NCBI GenBank assembly: GCA_004558145.1
Contig: SFDQ01000002.1
Location: forward strand, 62,001-126,000
Length of the DNA: 64,000 bases
Direction of reading: 5' to 3'
From: Oscillospiraceae bacterium
GTDB lineage: Bacteria > Bacillota > Clostridia > Oscillospirales > Ruminococcaceae
Below, in pieces: positions 52,880 to 60,831 of the stretch; within the stretch, counting starts at the first letter, position 1, and the number at the start of each line of letters is the position of its first letter. Position numbers and translations under genes: made by a program. The notes beneath the pieces were generated by a model that was not told the origin of the DNA, did not search any database, and saw only the letters and a program-made list of their open reading frames with translations.

Positions 52880-54738
52880 TGGGCAATGTGCTGAGCCTTT
52901 TGTATATGGGGGCGTTCCTGGCGGCAGGGGCGGGCCTTGCCCGCCGCCTTGTGCCCCATTCCGATGTACAGGAGCGGCTGGTGTTCGCCAGCGCCTTTGC
53001 CACGGCGCTGCTGGCGGGGCTGCCCGCCCTGGCGGCGCTGGTGTTCGACTTCACCCTGCCCGCCGTGCTCGCCGCCCTGGCCGTGGCGGCGGCGGTGGCC
53101 GTGTGGGGCTGGCTGCCCGCCGGGGGCACCGCCATGGGCAAAGGCGTGGAAAAGGGGTTCTGGCTGTGCGTGCTGCCCGCGGCGGCCCTCACCGGATGGC
53201 TGCTGTTCACCCACACCCTTTATTTAAAGGACGGGGCCTACTGGTGCGGCCAAAGCACCTACGGCGACCTGCCCATGCACCTGGCCCTCATCCAGGCGCT
53301 GGCCCAGCAGGGGGACTTCCCGCCGGGCTTTTCCCTGCTGGCGGGGCAGACGGTGGCGGGCTACCACTATCTGTGCGAGAGCGTGTCCAGCGTGTTCCTG
53401 CTGCTGGGGTCCGGGCTGAAAATGGCCTGTCTGCTGCCGGAGTTCGCGGCGCTGCCGGCGGTGTTCGGCGGGGCGTGGCTGCTGGCGAAGCACCTTTTGA
53501 AAAGCGCCGGGGCGGCCAGTCTTGCCTTCTGGCTGTTCTTCATGGGCAGCGGTTTCGGCTTTGTCTACTTTCTGGGCGGTGAAAAGGGCAACTTCACCCG
53601 CATCTTCACCGCCTTTTATGAAACGCCCACCAACTACGTGGAGGAGAACATCCGCTGGGTGAACCCCATCGTGGACCTGCTGGTGCCCCAGCGGGCCACC
53701 CTGTTCGGCTGGGCGCTGCTCTTCCCCGCCCTGGCGCTGCTGGCGGCCTTCGCACTGGAAAACCGGCGCCGGCTGTGGCCCGCCATCGCCCTGCTGGCCG
53801 CGCCCCTGCCCCTGACCCAGACCCATGCGGCGCTGGCGCTGGTGCTCATCTGCGGGGTGCTGTTTTTTCGCCAGCTGCTCACCGACCGCAGCCGGGCGGC
53901 CCTCTTGCCCTGGCTGGCGCTGGCGGCGGTGTGTGCGGCGGTGTGGCTGCCCCAGATGCTGGGCGAGATCCTGCCCGGCGTGCAGGGGGGCGAGCGGTTT
54001 TTGCGCCTTTCCTTCAACTGGGCCAACGAGGGCGACAACTACTTCTGGTTCTACATCAAGAACATCGGCGTGGTGTATCTGCTGCTCATCCCCGCCTTTC
54101 TGGCTGCGGACAAGGCCCTGCGCTGGTTTTATGGCGGCGGGCTGGTCATTCTGCTTTTGAGCGAGTTCGTGGTGTTCCAGCCCAACGACTACGACAACAA
54201 CAAGCTGTTGTTCGTCTGGCATCTGCTGGGCTGCATCCTGGTGGCGGGGCTGCTTTGCCGCCTTGCGAAAAAGCTGCCCAAGCGGGTCGCCGGGGCGGCG
54301 CTGGCAGGCGTTCTGGTGTTTCTGGCCACCTTTGGCAGCGTACTGACGGTGGGCCGGGAGCTTGTGAGCGAATACCAGCAGTTTTCCGCCGACGCCATCG
54401 CCGCGGGCGAATGGGCAAAGGAGGAGACCGACCCCCACGCCCTGTTTTTGACCGGCACCCAGCACATCAACGCGGTGGCCAGTCTTGCGGGGCGCACGGT
54501 GCTCTGCGGCAGCCCCAGCTATCTCTACTACCACGGCCTCAACTACGGCGAGCAGCAGGCGGCGGCAAAGGCAATGTACGAAACGCCCAGCGCCGCTTTG
54601 CTGGAGGAGTGGGGCGTGGACTATGTGGTGTTCAGCGGCTTTGAGCGCAGCGAATTCACCGCCGACGAAAGCTGGTACCAAAGCAACTGCACCGAGGTGT
54701 TCCGGCAGGGAGAATATGTGATCTATCAGGTGGGGTGA
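52876..54738 (+). CDS. Large GT-C-like membrane protein
   Basis: A 620-residue protein with about 12 to 13 hydrophobic segments and a soluble C-terminal domain (about 490-620, SEYQQFSADAIAAGEWAKEE to the end). The first large external loop has CGQSTYGDLPMHLALIQAL, an acidic-motif arrangement like that of GT-C lipid-linked sugar transferases (PMT/STT3-like), and FQPNDYDNNKLLFVW further on. A membrane glycosyltransferase role is inferred, not proven. Its start lies in the stop region of the radical SAM gene. Confidence 0.7.
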   Translation: MMGNVLSLLYMGAFLAAGAGLARRLVPHSDVQERLVFASAFATALLAGLPALAALVFDFTLPAVLAALAVAAAVAVWGWLPAGGTAMGKGVEKGFWLCVLPAAALTGWLLFTHTLYLKDGAYWCGQSTYGDLPMHLALIQALAQQGDFPPGFSLLAGQTVAGYHYLCESVSSVFLLLGSGLKMACLLPEFAALPAVFGGAWLLAKHLLKSAGAASLAFWLFFMGSGFGFVYFLGGEKGNFTRIFTAFYETPTNYVEENIRWVNPIVDLLVPQRATLFGWALLFPALALLAAFALENRRRLWPAIALLAAPLPLTQTHAALALVLICGVLFFRQLLTDRSRAALLPWLALAAVCAAVWLPQMLGEILPGVQGGERFLRLSFNWANEGDNYFWFYIKNIGVVYLLLIPAFLAADKALRWFYGGGLVILLLSEFVVFQPNDYDNNKLLFVWHLLGCILVAGLLCRLAKKLPKRVAGAALAGVLVFLATFGSVLTVGRELVSEYQQFSADAIAAGEWAKEETDPHALFLTGTQHINAVASLAGRTVLCGSPSYLYYHGLNYGEQQAAAKAMYETPSAALLEEWGVDYVVFSGFERSEFTADESWYQSNCTEVFRQGEYVIYQVG

Positions 54739-54751
54739 CGGCCCCCCTGCA

Positions 54752-54789
54752 AAAAGCCCCCGCGGGCCGAGCGGTCTGCGGGGGCTTTT
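54752..54789. terminator. Bidirectional terminator
   Basis: 12-bp stem AAAAGCCCCCGC with GCGGGGGCTTTT, 14-base loop. It ends the GT-C-like gene and, on the other strand, the DUF6054 gene. Confidence 0.85.
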
Positions 54790-54804
54790 CATATTATATA
54801 AGGT

Positions 54805-55131
54805 TCACAGCAGTTCCCGGAGTTTGTCCAGAAAAGCCTCTTCGCCCCAGGTGTTGATCTTGACGAACAGCGCCTGACTGCCGCCGGCGGTGATGGCGGA
54901 GAGGTGGACGGGGCCGTTCCCGCTCTGGAAGAGGGTCACGCTCATGCTCAGGCGGTTGCCGCCGGCATAGCTGAACCGCTCGAACACCCGCACGCTGCAC
55001 CGGGCGCCAGCCTCAGAAAAATCGCTGGATGCTTCCAGCGAGGCGGAAACGCTGCCCTCCAGGATGCCCTGCTCGATGCGCGCCAGCAACGCATCGAAAT
55101 CCTCGTGGAGGGTCTTTTCCAGTTTTGCCAT
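54805..55131 (-). CDS. DUF6054 family protein
   Basis: A 108-residue soluble protein matching the DUF6054 pattern of Clostridia: an N-terminal helix (TLHEDFDALLARIEQGILEG), then SVSASLEASSDF, RVFERFSYAGGNRLSM and SAITAGGSQALFVKINTWGE. No function is known. AAAGGGGAGAGG precedes the ATG. No promoter is seen between it and the tRNA terminator just upstream, so read-through from the tRNA promoter may express it. Confidence 0.82.
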   Translation of the reverse strand: MAKLEKTLHEDFDALLARIEQGILEGSVSASLEASSDFSEAGARCSVRVFERFSYAGGNRLSMSVTLFQSGNGPVHLSAITAGGSQALFVKINTWGEEAFLDKLRELL

Positions 55132-55156
55132 TTTCCTCTCCCCTTTCGTTTTTTCA

Positions 55157-55189
55157 AAAGAAAACGGCCCCGGTCAAAGACCGGGGCCG
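55157..55189 (-). terminator. Terminator after the tRNA pair
   Basis: 11-bp stem CGGCCCCGGTC/GACCGGGGCCG with a three-base loop, followed on the minus strand by TTTTCTTTT. Confidence 0.8.
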
Positions 55190-55190
55190 C

Positions 55191-55277
55191 TGGTGCGGAT
55201 GAAGGGACTTGAACCCATATGGAGTTGCCCCCACTAGAACCTGAATCTAGCGCGTCTGCCAATTCCGCCACATCCGC
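55191..55277 (-). tRNA. tRNA-Leu (CAG)
   Basis: A class II tRNA of 87 bases including encoded CCA. Acceptor GCGGATG pairs with CATCCGC; the anticodon arm is CTAGA-TTCAGGT-TCTAG with anticodon CAG (55241-55243); a long variable arm and the GGTTCAAGTCC T-arm follow. It reads CUG, the main leucine codon of this G+C-rich genome. Confidence 0.95.
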
Positions 55278-55303
55278 ATATCATGCGCCAGCCGAACCGC
55301 TGT

Positions 55304-55378
55304 TGGAGCAGGTGATGGGAGTCGAACCCACGTCCTCAGCTTGGAAGGCTGATGTACTAGCCGTTGTACGACACCTGC
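55304..55378 (-). tRNA. tRNA-Gly (UCC)
   Basis: 75 bases including encoded CCA. Acceptor GCAGGTG pairs with CACCTGC; anticodon loop CTTCCAA has anticodon TCC (55343-55345); T-arm GGGTTCGACTCCC. It is transcribed ahead of tRNA-Leu from one promoter. Confidence 0.95.
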
Positions 55379-55396
55379 GCACCGGCTGCGAGTTGT

Positions 55397-55425
55397 ATTA
55401 TATCACAGCCCCCTGCCGAATGCAA
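55397..55425 (-). promoter_or_regulatory. Sigma-A promoter of the tRNA-Gly/tRNA-Leu unit
   Basis: Minus strand TTGCAT, 17 bases, TATAAT, 18 bases ahead of the tRNA-Gly 5' end. Confidence 0.85.
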
Positions 55426-55462
55426 GCATTTTTTTGCGCCCTGTTATGGCAAGCCTTTGCCC

Positions 55463-55491
55463 TTTACTTTCGGGCCGGGCGTTGCTATAAT
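55463..55491 (+). promoter_or_regulatory. Sigma-A promoter of the DMT-mntP-Crp operon
   Basis: TTTACT, 17 bases, TATAAT, with TGC before the -10 box. Confidence 0.7.
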
Positions 55492-55527
55492 TATACCGTT
55501 TTACAGATTTTTCGGGGGGCCGTTTTG

Positions 55528-56388
55528 TTGGACAAACGATACAAAGGCGTTTTTTACATCATTCTTTCGGCGTTCTTCTTTGCGCTGATGGCGCTGCTGG
55601 TGCGGCTGGCGGGGGACCTGCCCGCCGTGCAGAAGAGCTTTTTCCGCAATCTGGTGGCGCTGTTCTTCGCGGCGGCAGTGCTGGCGAAAAAGCGCCCCGC
55701 CGTCAGGATGGCAAAAGCCGACTGGTGGTACATGTTCCTGCGCTCCGGCTTTGGCACGCTGGGGGTGCTGTGCAACTTCTACGCGGTGGACCATCTGCTG
55801 CTGGCGGACGCCTCCATGCTCAACAAGATGAGCCCCTTCTTCGCCATCGTGCTGAGCGCGCTTCTTTTAAAGGAAAAGCTGACCCCCTTCCAGCTGGGTG
55901 CGGTGGCGGCGGCCTTCTGCGGAGTGCTGCTGGTGGTGAAGCCCACCGGCCAGAACATGACCCTCGCTCCGGCGCTCATCGGCCTGCTGGGCGGTTTTGG
56001 CGCGGGCTTTGCCTACACCATGGTGCATCTGCTGGGCACCCGCGGGGTGCCGGGGCCTTTCATCGTGTTCTGCTTTTCCCTGTTCTCCTGCGTTGTGACC
56101 GGGCCGATGATGCTGGCGGACTTTGTGCCCATGACCGCCGCCCAGCTGGGCATCCTGCTGCTGGTGGGGCTTTCGGCGGCATTCGCTCAGTTCTCCATCA
56201 CCGCCGCCTACACCTGCGCCCCGGCGCGGGAGATCTCGGTGTTCGATTACTCCCAAATTCTCTTCTCGGCGCTGCTGGGCTTTTTGTTCTTCGGGCAGGT
56301 GCCCGATGCGTGGAGCTGGCTGGGGTATCTGGTCATCGTCGCCACGGCGGCGGCAAACTTTCTTTACAATCTGCGCCGCACGGCGTAA
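55528..56388 (+). CDS. EamA/DMT family permease
   Basis: A 286-residue transporter with ten predicted membrane helices arranged as two EamA repeats (the first ending LLLVVKPTGQN, the second with EISVFDYSQILFSALLGFLFFGQVP). DMT permeases move metabolites, often outward; substrate unknown. The start is TTG eight bases after GGGGGG. It is the first of three same-strand genes with mntP and a Crp/Fnr regulator. Confidence 0.85.
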   Translation: MDKRYKGVFYIILSAFFFALMALLVRLAGDLPAVQKSFFRNLVALFFAAAVLAKKRPAVRMAKADWWYMFLRSGFGTLGVLCNFYAVDHLLLADASMLNKMSPFFAIVLSALLLKEKLTPFQLGAVAAAFCGVLLVVKPTGQNMTLAPALIGLLGGFGAGFAYTMVHLLGTRGVPGPFIVFCFSLFSCVVTGPMMLADFVPMTAAQLGILLLVGLSAAFAQFSITAAYTCAPAREISVFDYSQILFSALLGFLFFGQVPDAWSWLGYLVIVATAAANFLYNLRRTA

Positions 56389-56403
56389 CGAGGTGGTTTT
56401 TGC

Positions 56404-56967
56404 ATGAGTCTGGCGGAACTGTTTATCCTGGCGGTGGGGCTTTCCATGGACGCCTTTGCCGTTTCCATCTGCAAGGGGCTGAGCCAGCCCAAATTGAAAC
56501 CCGGCCACATGGTCATCACCGGCCTTTACTTCGGCGGTTTCCAGGCGCTGATGCCCCTGCTGGGCTACATCCTGGGCGCTCAGTTCGCCCGGTTCATCAG
56601 CGGCTTTGACCACTGGGTGGTGTTCGGCCTGCTGGCCTTCATCGGCGTGGGGATGATACGGGAGTCCCGGGAGCAGGCATGCCCCGCGGACAAGGGCTTT
56701 TCCCCCAAGGAGATGCTGCCGCTGGCGGTGGCCACCAGCATCGACGCGCTGGCCGCCGGGGTGAGCCTCGCGCTGCTGGACGTGAAGATCCTTTGGGCGG
56801 TGAGCTTCATCGGCGTGACCACCTTCTGCCTGTCCGCTGTGGGCGTGTGGGTGGGCCACCGCTTCGGCGCGCGCTACAAGGGCGGTGCGGAACTGGCGGG
56901 CGGCGTGGTGCTCATCCTCATCGGCATCAAGGTTCTGCTGGAGCATCTGGGCCTTTTGAGCCTGTGA
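56404..56967 (+). CDS. mntP: Manganese efflux pump MntP
   Basis: A 187-residue six-helix membrane protein of the MntP/YebN family. The two homologous halves each hold the conserved acidic motif: GLSMDAFAVSICKG and ATSIDALAAGVSLA, which line the Mn(II) path. Length is standard. It follows the DMT gene by 15 bases. No yybP-ykoY manganese riboswitch fits in the short leader, so manganese control, if any, is by another route. Confidence 0.93.
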   Translation: MSLAELFILAVGLSMDAFAVSICKGLSQPKLKPGHMVITGLYFGGFQALMPLLGYILGAQFARFISGFDHWVVFGLLAFIGVGMIRESREQACPADKGFSPKEMLPLAVATSIDALAAGVSLALLDVKILWAVSFIGVTTFCLSAVGVWVGHRFGARYKGGAELAGGVVLILIGIKVLLEHLGLLSL

Positions 56968-56992
56968 ACGAACGACAAGGGAGGCGTGCGGC

Positions 56993-57661
56993 ATGGAGTT
57001 TCGGGAATATCTGCCCTTCTGGAAGGAGCTGACGAGCCAGCAGCAGGCAAAGCTGGAAAGCTCCGCCACGCTGGAGCACGTGAAAAAGGGCGAAGTCATC
57101 CACAACGGCACTGCCGACTGCGTGGGCCTGCTGGTGCTGGTGAGCGGCCAGCTGCGGGGCTTCTCTCTCTCGGAAGACGGGCGGCAGGTCACCCTCTACC
57201 GGCTGTTCAGCCGGGACGTGTGCCTGATGAGCGCCTACTGCATGCTGAACAGCCTGCAGTTCGACATCTCGGTGCAGGCCGAGCAGGACACGGTGTTCTG
57301 GCGCATCCCCGCGCCGGTGTACAAGGAGCTGATGCGCCAGTCGGCCCCGGTGGCGAACTTCACCACCGAGCTCATCGCCAGCCGCTTTTCCGACGTGATG
57401 TGGCTGCTGGACCAGATCCTTTACAAGCACCTGGACAGCCGCCTTGCGGCCTTTCTGGTGGAAGAGAGCCGCCTGACCGGGTCGGACACGCTGGCCCTCA
57501 CCCACGACGCCATCGCCCAGCATCTGGGCAGTGCCCGGGAGGTCATCACCCGGATGCTGCGGTATTTCTCCTCCGAGGGCCTGGTGAAGCTGGGCCGGGG
57601 CAGCCTGCAGGTGCTGGACACCGAGCGCCTCATCGCCATCGCCGGCGACAGCCTGCGGTAA
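56993..57661 (+). CDS. Crp/Fnr family transcriptional regulator
   Basis: A 222-residue regulator with an N-terminal cyclic-nucleotide-binding-like beta-barrel (about 15-120), a dimer helix, and a winged helix-turn-helix (LTHDAIAQHLGSAREVITRMLRYF). It has single cysteines in SADCV-, CLMSAYC-type positions but no Fnr-type N-terminal cluster motif. It is read after mntP; its targets could include the operon itself, which is inference. Confidence 0.9.
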   Translation: MEFREYLPFWKELTSQQQAKLESSATLEHVKKGEVIHNGTADCVGLLVLVSGQLRGFSLSEDGRQVTLYRLFSRDVCLMSAYCMLNSLQFDISVQAEQDTVFWRIPAPVYKELMRQSAPVANFTTELIASRFSDVMWLLDQILYKHLDSRLAAFLVEESRLTGSDTLALTHDAIAQHLGSAREVITRMLRYFSSEGLVKLGRGSLQVLDTERLIAIAGDSLR

Positions 57662-57674
57662 CAAATAAAAAAGC

Positions 57675-57709
57675 GCGCGGCGCGGAAAGAAATTCTTTCC
57701 GCGCCGCGC
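57675..57709. terminator. Bidirectional terminator (Crp/Fnr gene and yfcE)
   Basis: 17-bp near-perfect stem around GCGCGGCGCGGAAAGAA with its complement and a minimal loop; A-run on the left, TTATTCTTTTT on the right. Confidence 0.88.
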
Positions 57710-57719
57710 TTATTCTTTT

Positions 57720-58262
57720 TCAGAAGGCCACGCTGGCCACCGGCTCGCCGTCCAGTGTCTTGGCGGTGAAGGTGCCGTTTTCGTAGACCATGTAGCTGTG
57801 GCTGCCGTCCTTGGGGATGGACACGCTGCCGGGGTTCAGGATGAGGGTGTCGCCCTGCCGCTCGGCGTGCTTCACATGGATGTGGCCGAAGGCGAAGGCG
57901 CTGCCCGCGGGCAGCGGGGGCAGGTGGTCCGGGTCGAAGAGGTGGCCGTGGGTGGCAAAGAGGGTGCGGCCGTTCTCCAGCACAAGGGTGGTGTAATCCG
58001 CCATGATGGGGAACTCCAGCACCATCTGGTCCACCTCGGCGTCGCAGTTGCCCCGCACGGCGATGATTTTATCTTTCAGGCCGTTGAGCATGGGGATGAC
58101 CTGTTTCGGGGCGTACCCTTGCGGCAGGTCGTTGCGGGGGCCGTGGTAGAGCAGGTCGCCCAGCAGCAGGATCTTGTCCGGCTGCTCGGCCTCGATGCGC
58201 GCCAGCAGTTTTTCACAATAGTGGGCCGACCCGTGCAGGTCGGAGGCGATGAGCAGTTTCAT
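57720..58262 (-). CDS. yfcE: YfcE-family phosphodiesterase
   Basis: A 180-residue binuclear metallophosphatase. Ligands are visible in IASDLHGS, LLGDLLYHGPRNDLPQGY, RGNCDAEVDQ, ATHGHLF and FGHIHVKH. YfcE of E. coli hydrolyses phosphodiester bonds in vitro; the true substrate is unknown. Its ATG overlaps the stop of the acetyltransferase-kinase fusion gene (ATGA), so the two are made together. Confidence 0.9.
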   Translation of the reverse strand: MKLLIASDLHGSAHYCEKLLARIEAEQPDKILLLGDLLYHGPRNDLPQGYAPKQVIPMLNGLKDKIIAVRGNCDAEVDQMVLEFPIMADYTTLVLENGRTLFATHGHLFDPDHLPPLPAGSAFAFGHIHVKHAERQGDTLILNPGSVSIPKDGSHSYMVYENGTFTAKTLDGEPVASVAF

Positions 58263-59905
58263 TCTTTTTCTCCCCCGGGCATTTCGCTGTATTTTTTCAC
58301 GATGGCTTTCATCTCGTCAAAGTGCTCTTCCATCTCCGCCACCAGCTTGAACTGGGTGCGGCAGCGCACCAGATTGTGGTGGGGGTACTGGGTCTTGAAG
58401 TAGACGTCGCCCTGGAGGTAGTCGGTCAAAAAGCGCATGCCGCACTCCAGGGTGATGATTTTCGCGCCCCAGGGCAGATACTCCTTCTCCGCATCGGTGA
58501 GCACGTCGCCCGCCGCCTCCAGATAGCCCTTGGTGTAGGCCTCGAAGAGGTCCAGCTCGAAGTGCACCTTGCTCACATCCGGCTCGTCCTCCGCGGCGCG
58601 GGTGGCGCCGAAGCGGATGGAGTCGCCGAAGTCGTTGAGGGCAAGGCCCGGCATGATGGTGTCCAGGTCGATGATGCACATGCCCTTGCCGGTCTCGGCG
58701 TCGAAGAGGATGTTGTTGAGCTTGGTGTCGTTGTGGGTCACCCGCAGGGGCAGTTTGCCCTGCCGCAGGCCGTCCATCAGCACGCTGCAGTCGGCGGCTC
58801 TGGCAAGCACAAAGTCAATTTCCTTTTTGCAGGTGCGCACCCGGTTCTTCACGTCCCGCTGCACCGCGCGCTTGAAGGTGCGCAGGCGGTTTTCGGTGTC
58901 GTGGAATTTGGGGATGGTCTCGTGCAGCGTCTCGATGGGATAGCCGTCCAGCTGCTTGAGGAACTTGCCGAAGCTGCGGGCGGACTGATAGAACTGCTCG
59001 GGGGTCTCCACGCTCTGGTAGCACACCGAGTCGGGGATGTAGTTATAGCAGCGCCAGGGCAGGCCGCGGGTATCCTGATAGTAATTCTCGCCGCCCTTGG
59101 TCTTGATGTAGCTCAAAGTCTCCCGGTCGGGGTCGCCGCCCTCGGCCCGGATAACGGTGCGCAGATACTCGGTGACGCCGAAGATGTTCTGCATCACCTC
59201 GCGGGGGTTCTTGAACACGTGGGTGTTCACCCGCTGCAGCACATAGCGCAGCTCGTCCCCTTCCTCGCCGGGCATGTAGACGGCGTAGGTCTCGTTGATG
59301 TGGCCCGCGCCGAAGGGCTTGACGTAGCTGCACTGGTTGCCGAAGCCGAAGGCATAGAGAGCGTCCTGCAGCTCGCGGCTGTCCACGCCGTCGATGACCC
59401 GGCGCTGGGCGAAGATGACCTCGCCCGCCTCCACCTTGCGGCCCGGCTCGATCTGGCAGTTGGCCTTGACCACGCTGCCCAGGCTGATGTGAGCGCCGTC
59501 GCCCACCACGGTGTCGTGGTCGATGATAGCGCCGCAGTTCACAAGGCAGCCCTTGCCCAGCACGGTGTGGGTGTTCACCACCGCCCGCTGCATCACAAAG
59601 CTGCCCGCACCCACCACCGCCGAGGGGCTGACCACCGCCGACGGATGGATGATGGTGGGCACAACAAAGCCCGCGGCCAGCAGGCGGTCCACCCACTGCA
59701 CCCGCAGTTTGTTGTTTCCGAAAGCCGCCACCGCGCAGGGATATTCCTCCCGCAGGGCGGTGTAGTCCACCAGCTTGCCGATCACCTCGGGGCCTTTGGC
59801 CGCGTCGTCCAGCATGGCGATCTTGTCAAACTGGCGGGTGCTCTGCACATTTTCATAGATCATGCGGCCAAAGCCGCCCGCGCCTAAAATCAACAGATTC
59901 GGCAT
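58259..59905 (-). CDS. Fusion: PglD/NeuD-like acetyltransferase + NahK-like sugar 1-kinase
   Basis: A 548-residue two-domain protein. Residues 1 to about 175 match sugar O/N-acetyltransferases of the PglD/NeuD type: LLILGAGGFGRMI (nucleotide-sugar binding fold) and a left-handed beta-helix with the catalytic His region IIDHDTVVGDGAHIS (H130, H139). Residues about 195-548 are an aminoglycoside-phosphotransferase-fold kinase resembling N-acetylhexosamine 1-kinase: PFGAGHINETY, LQRVNTHVFKNP, GGDPDRETL, catalytic HNDTKLNNIL (391-400) and metal-binding IDLDT (412-416). An enzyme that both acetylates and phosphorylates amino sugars is inferred. AAAGGAG is eight bases before the ATG. Confidence 0.85.
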   Translation of the reverse strand: MPNLLILGAGGFGRMIYENVQSTRQFDKIAMLDDAAKGPEVIGKLVDYTALREEYPCAVAAFGNNKLRVQWVDRLLAAGFVVPTIIHPSAVVSPSAVVGAGSFVMQRAVVNTHTVLGKGCLVNCGAIIDHDTVVGDGAHISLGSVVKANCQIEPGRKVEAGEVIFAQRRVIDGVDSRELQDALYAFGFGNQCSYVKPFGAGHINETYAVYMPGEEGDELRYVLQRVNTHVFKNPREVMQNIFGVTEYLRTVIRAEGGDPDRETLSYIKTKGGENYYQDTRGLPWRCYNYIPDSVCYQSVETPEQFYQSARSFGKFLKQLDGYPIETLHETIPKFHDTENRLRTFKRAVQRDVKNRVRTCKKEIDFVLARAADCSVLMDGLRQGKLPLRVTHNDTKLNNILFDAETGKGMCIIDLDTIMPGLALNDFGDSIRFGATRAAEDEPDVSKVHFELDLFEAYTKGYLEAAGDVLTDAEKEYLPWGAKIITLECGMRFLTDYLQGDVYFKTQYPHHNLVRCRTQFKLVAEMEEHFDEMKAIVKKYSEMPGGEKE

Positions 59906-59959
59906 TGCGTCGTCTCCTTTTGCTGGCCCTCGCCGCCTGGGCGGGGCTTCATCCCTTTT

Positions 59960-59988
59960 ATTATAGAAGAAAGCGGCGGGGGTTGCAA
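59960..59988 (-). promoter_or_regulatory. Sigma-A promoter of the fusion gene and yfcE
   Basis: Minus strand TTGCAA, 17 bases, TATAAT, 54 bases before the ATG. Confidence 0.8.
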
Positions 59989-60025
59989 CCGCGCCGCGCC
60001 CCTTTTGCAAATTTTGCGCACGGCC

Positions 60026-60054
60026 TTGCAATCGCCCGCGCCGACGCTTATAAT
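60026..60054 (+). promoter_or_regulatory. Sigma-A promoter of the DUF554 gene
   Basis: TTGCAA, 17 bases, TATAAT, 44 bases before the ATG; divergent from the previous promoter with 37 bases between. Confidence 0.8.
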
Positions 60055-60098
60055 ACTGCCTGTGAGTTTTTTGAAGAGGAAAGGAGCGTGGAGCGCCC

Positions 60099-60785
60099 AT
60101 GCTGGGCACCATCGTGAACACCGCCGCCATCGTGGCGGGCAGTCTTTTGGGCAGCGCCCTGCGGCGGGGCCTTGCGGAAAAATACCAGCAGGCGCTCTAC
60201 ACCGCCATGGGCTTTGCCGCCGTGTTTCTGGGCACCCAGACGGTGGTGGAAAACCTCTCCGAGAGCCGGTTCCCGGTGCTGTTCATCGCCAGCCTTGCCA
60301 TCGGCAGCCTCATCGGCACCGCGCTGGACATCGACGGGGCCTTCACCCGGCTGGTGCGGCGCTTTTCCAAGACCGAGCTGAGCCAGGGGCTCTCCACCGG
60401 CATCCTTCTGTGCTGCATGGGGAGCCTGTCCATCCTGGGGCCCATCCAAAGCGCCCTTCTGGGGGACCACACCTTTCTGTTCACCAACGCCACGCTGGAC
60501 TTCGTCACCTTCATGGTGCTGGGCTCGGCCTACGGGCCGGGCATGTGCGCCGCCGGGGCGGTGCTCTTCTGCTGGCAGGGGTCCATCTACCTGGGCGCCA
60601 GCGTGCTGGAGGGCTTCTTCACCGGGGATGTGATGTGCGAGCTTTCCATCGTGGGGGGCGTGCTCATCGCCGCGTCGGGCCTTTCCATCCTGAACATCCG
60701 CGAGACAAAGACCCTCAACCTGCTGCCCTCCCTTCTGGTGCCGGCGGCATGGTTTCTGGCCCGGGCCGCCCTGGGCCTTGCATAA
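60099..60785 (+). CDS. DUF554 (YdfK-like) membrane protein
   Basis: A 228-residue protein with seven membrane segments and the DUF554 opening GTIVNTAAIVAGSLLGSAL plus CCMGSLSILGPIQSALLGD. The family is thought to include transporters, without proven substrate. GGAAAGGAG precedes the ATG. It is monocistronic with its own promoter and terminator. Confidence 0.9.
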   Translation: MLGTIVNTAAIVAGSLLGSALRRGLAEKYQQALYTAMGFAAVFLGTQTVVENLSESRFPVLFIASLAIGSLIGTALDIDGAFTRLVRRFSKTELSQGLSTGILLCCMGSLSILGPIQSALLGDHTFLFTNATLDFVTFMVLGSAYGPGMCAAGAVLFCWQGSIYLGASVLEGFFTGDVMCELSIVGGVLIAASGLSILNIRETKTLNLLPSLLVPAAWFLARAALGLA

Positions 60786-60788
60786 AAA

Positions 60789-60822
60789 CAAAAATGCCCC
60801 CGAGGTCTCGGGGGCATTTTTG
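60789..60822. terminator. Bidirectional terminator
   Basis: 16-bp perfect stem (CAAAAATGCCCCCGAG with complement) and a two-base tip; A and T runs are built into the arms. It serves the DUF554 and second DMT genes. Confidence 0.9.
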
Positions 60823-60831
60823 TTTGCATTT

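Noticed and set aside
55492-56403. yybP-ykoY manganese riboswitch for mntP
   Set aside because: mntP follows the DMT gene by 15 bases and the operon leader is only about 30 bases long, too short for the aptamer.
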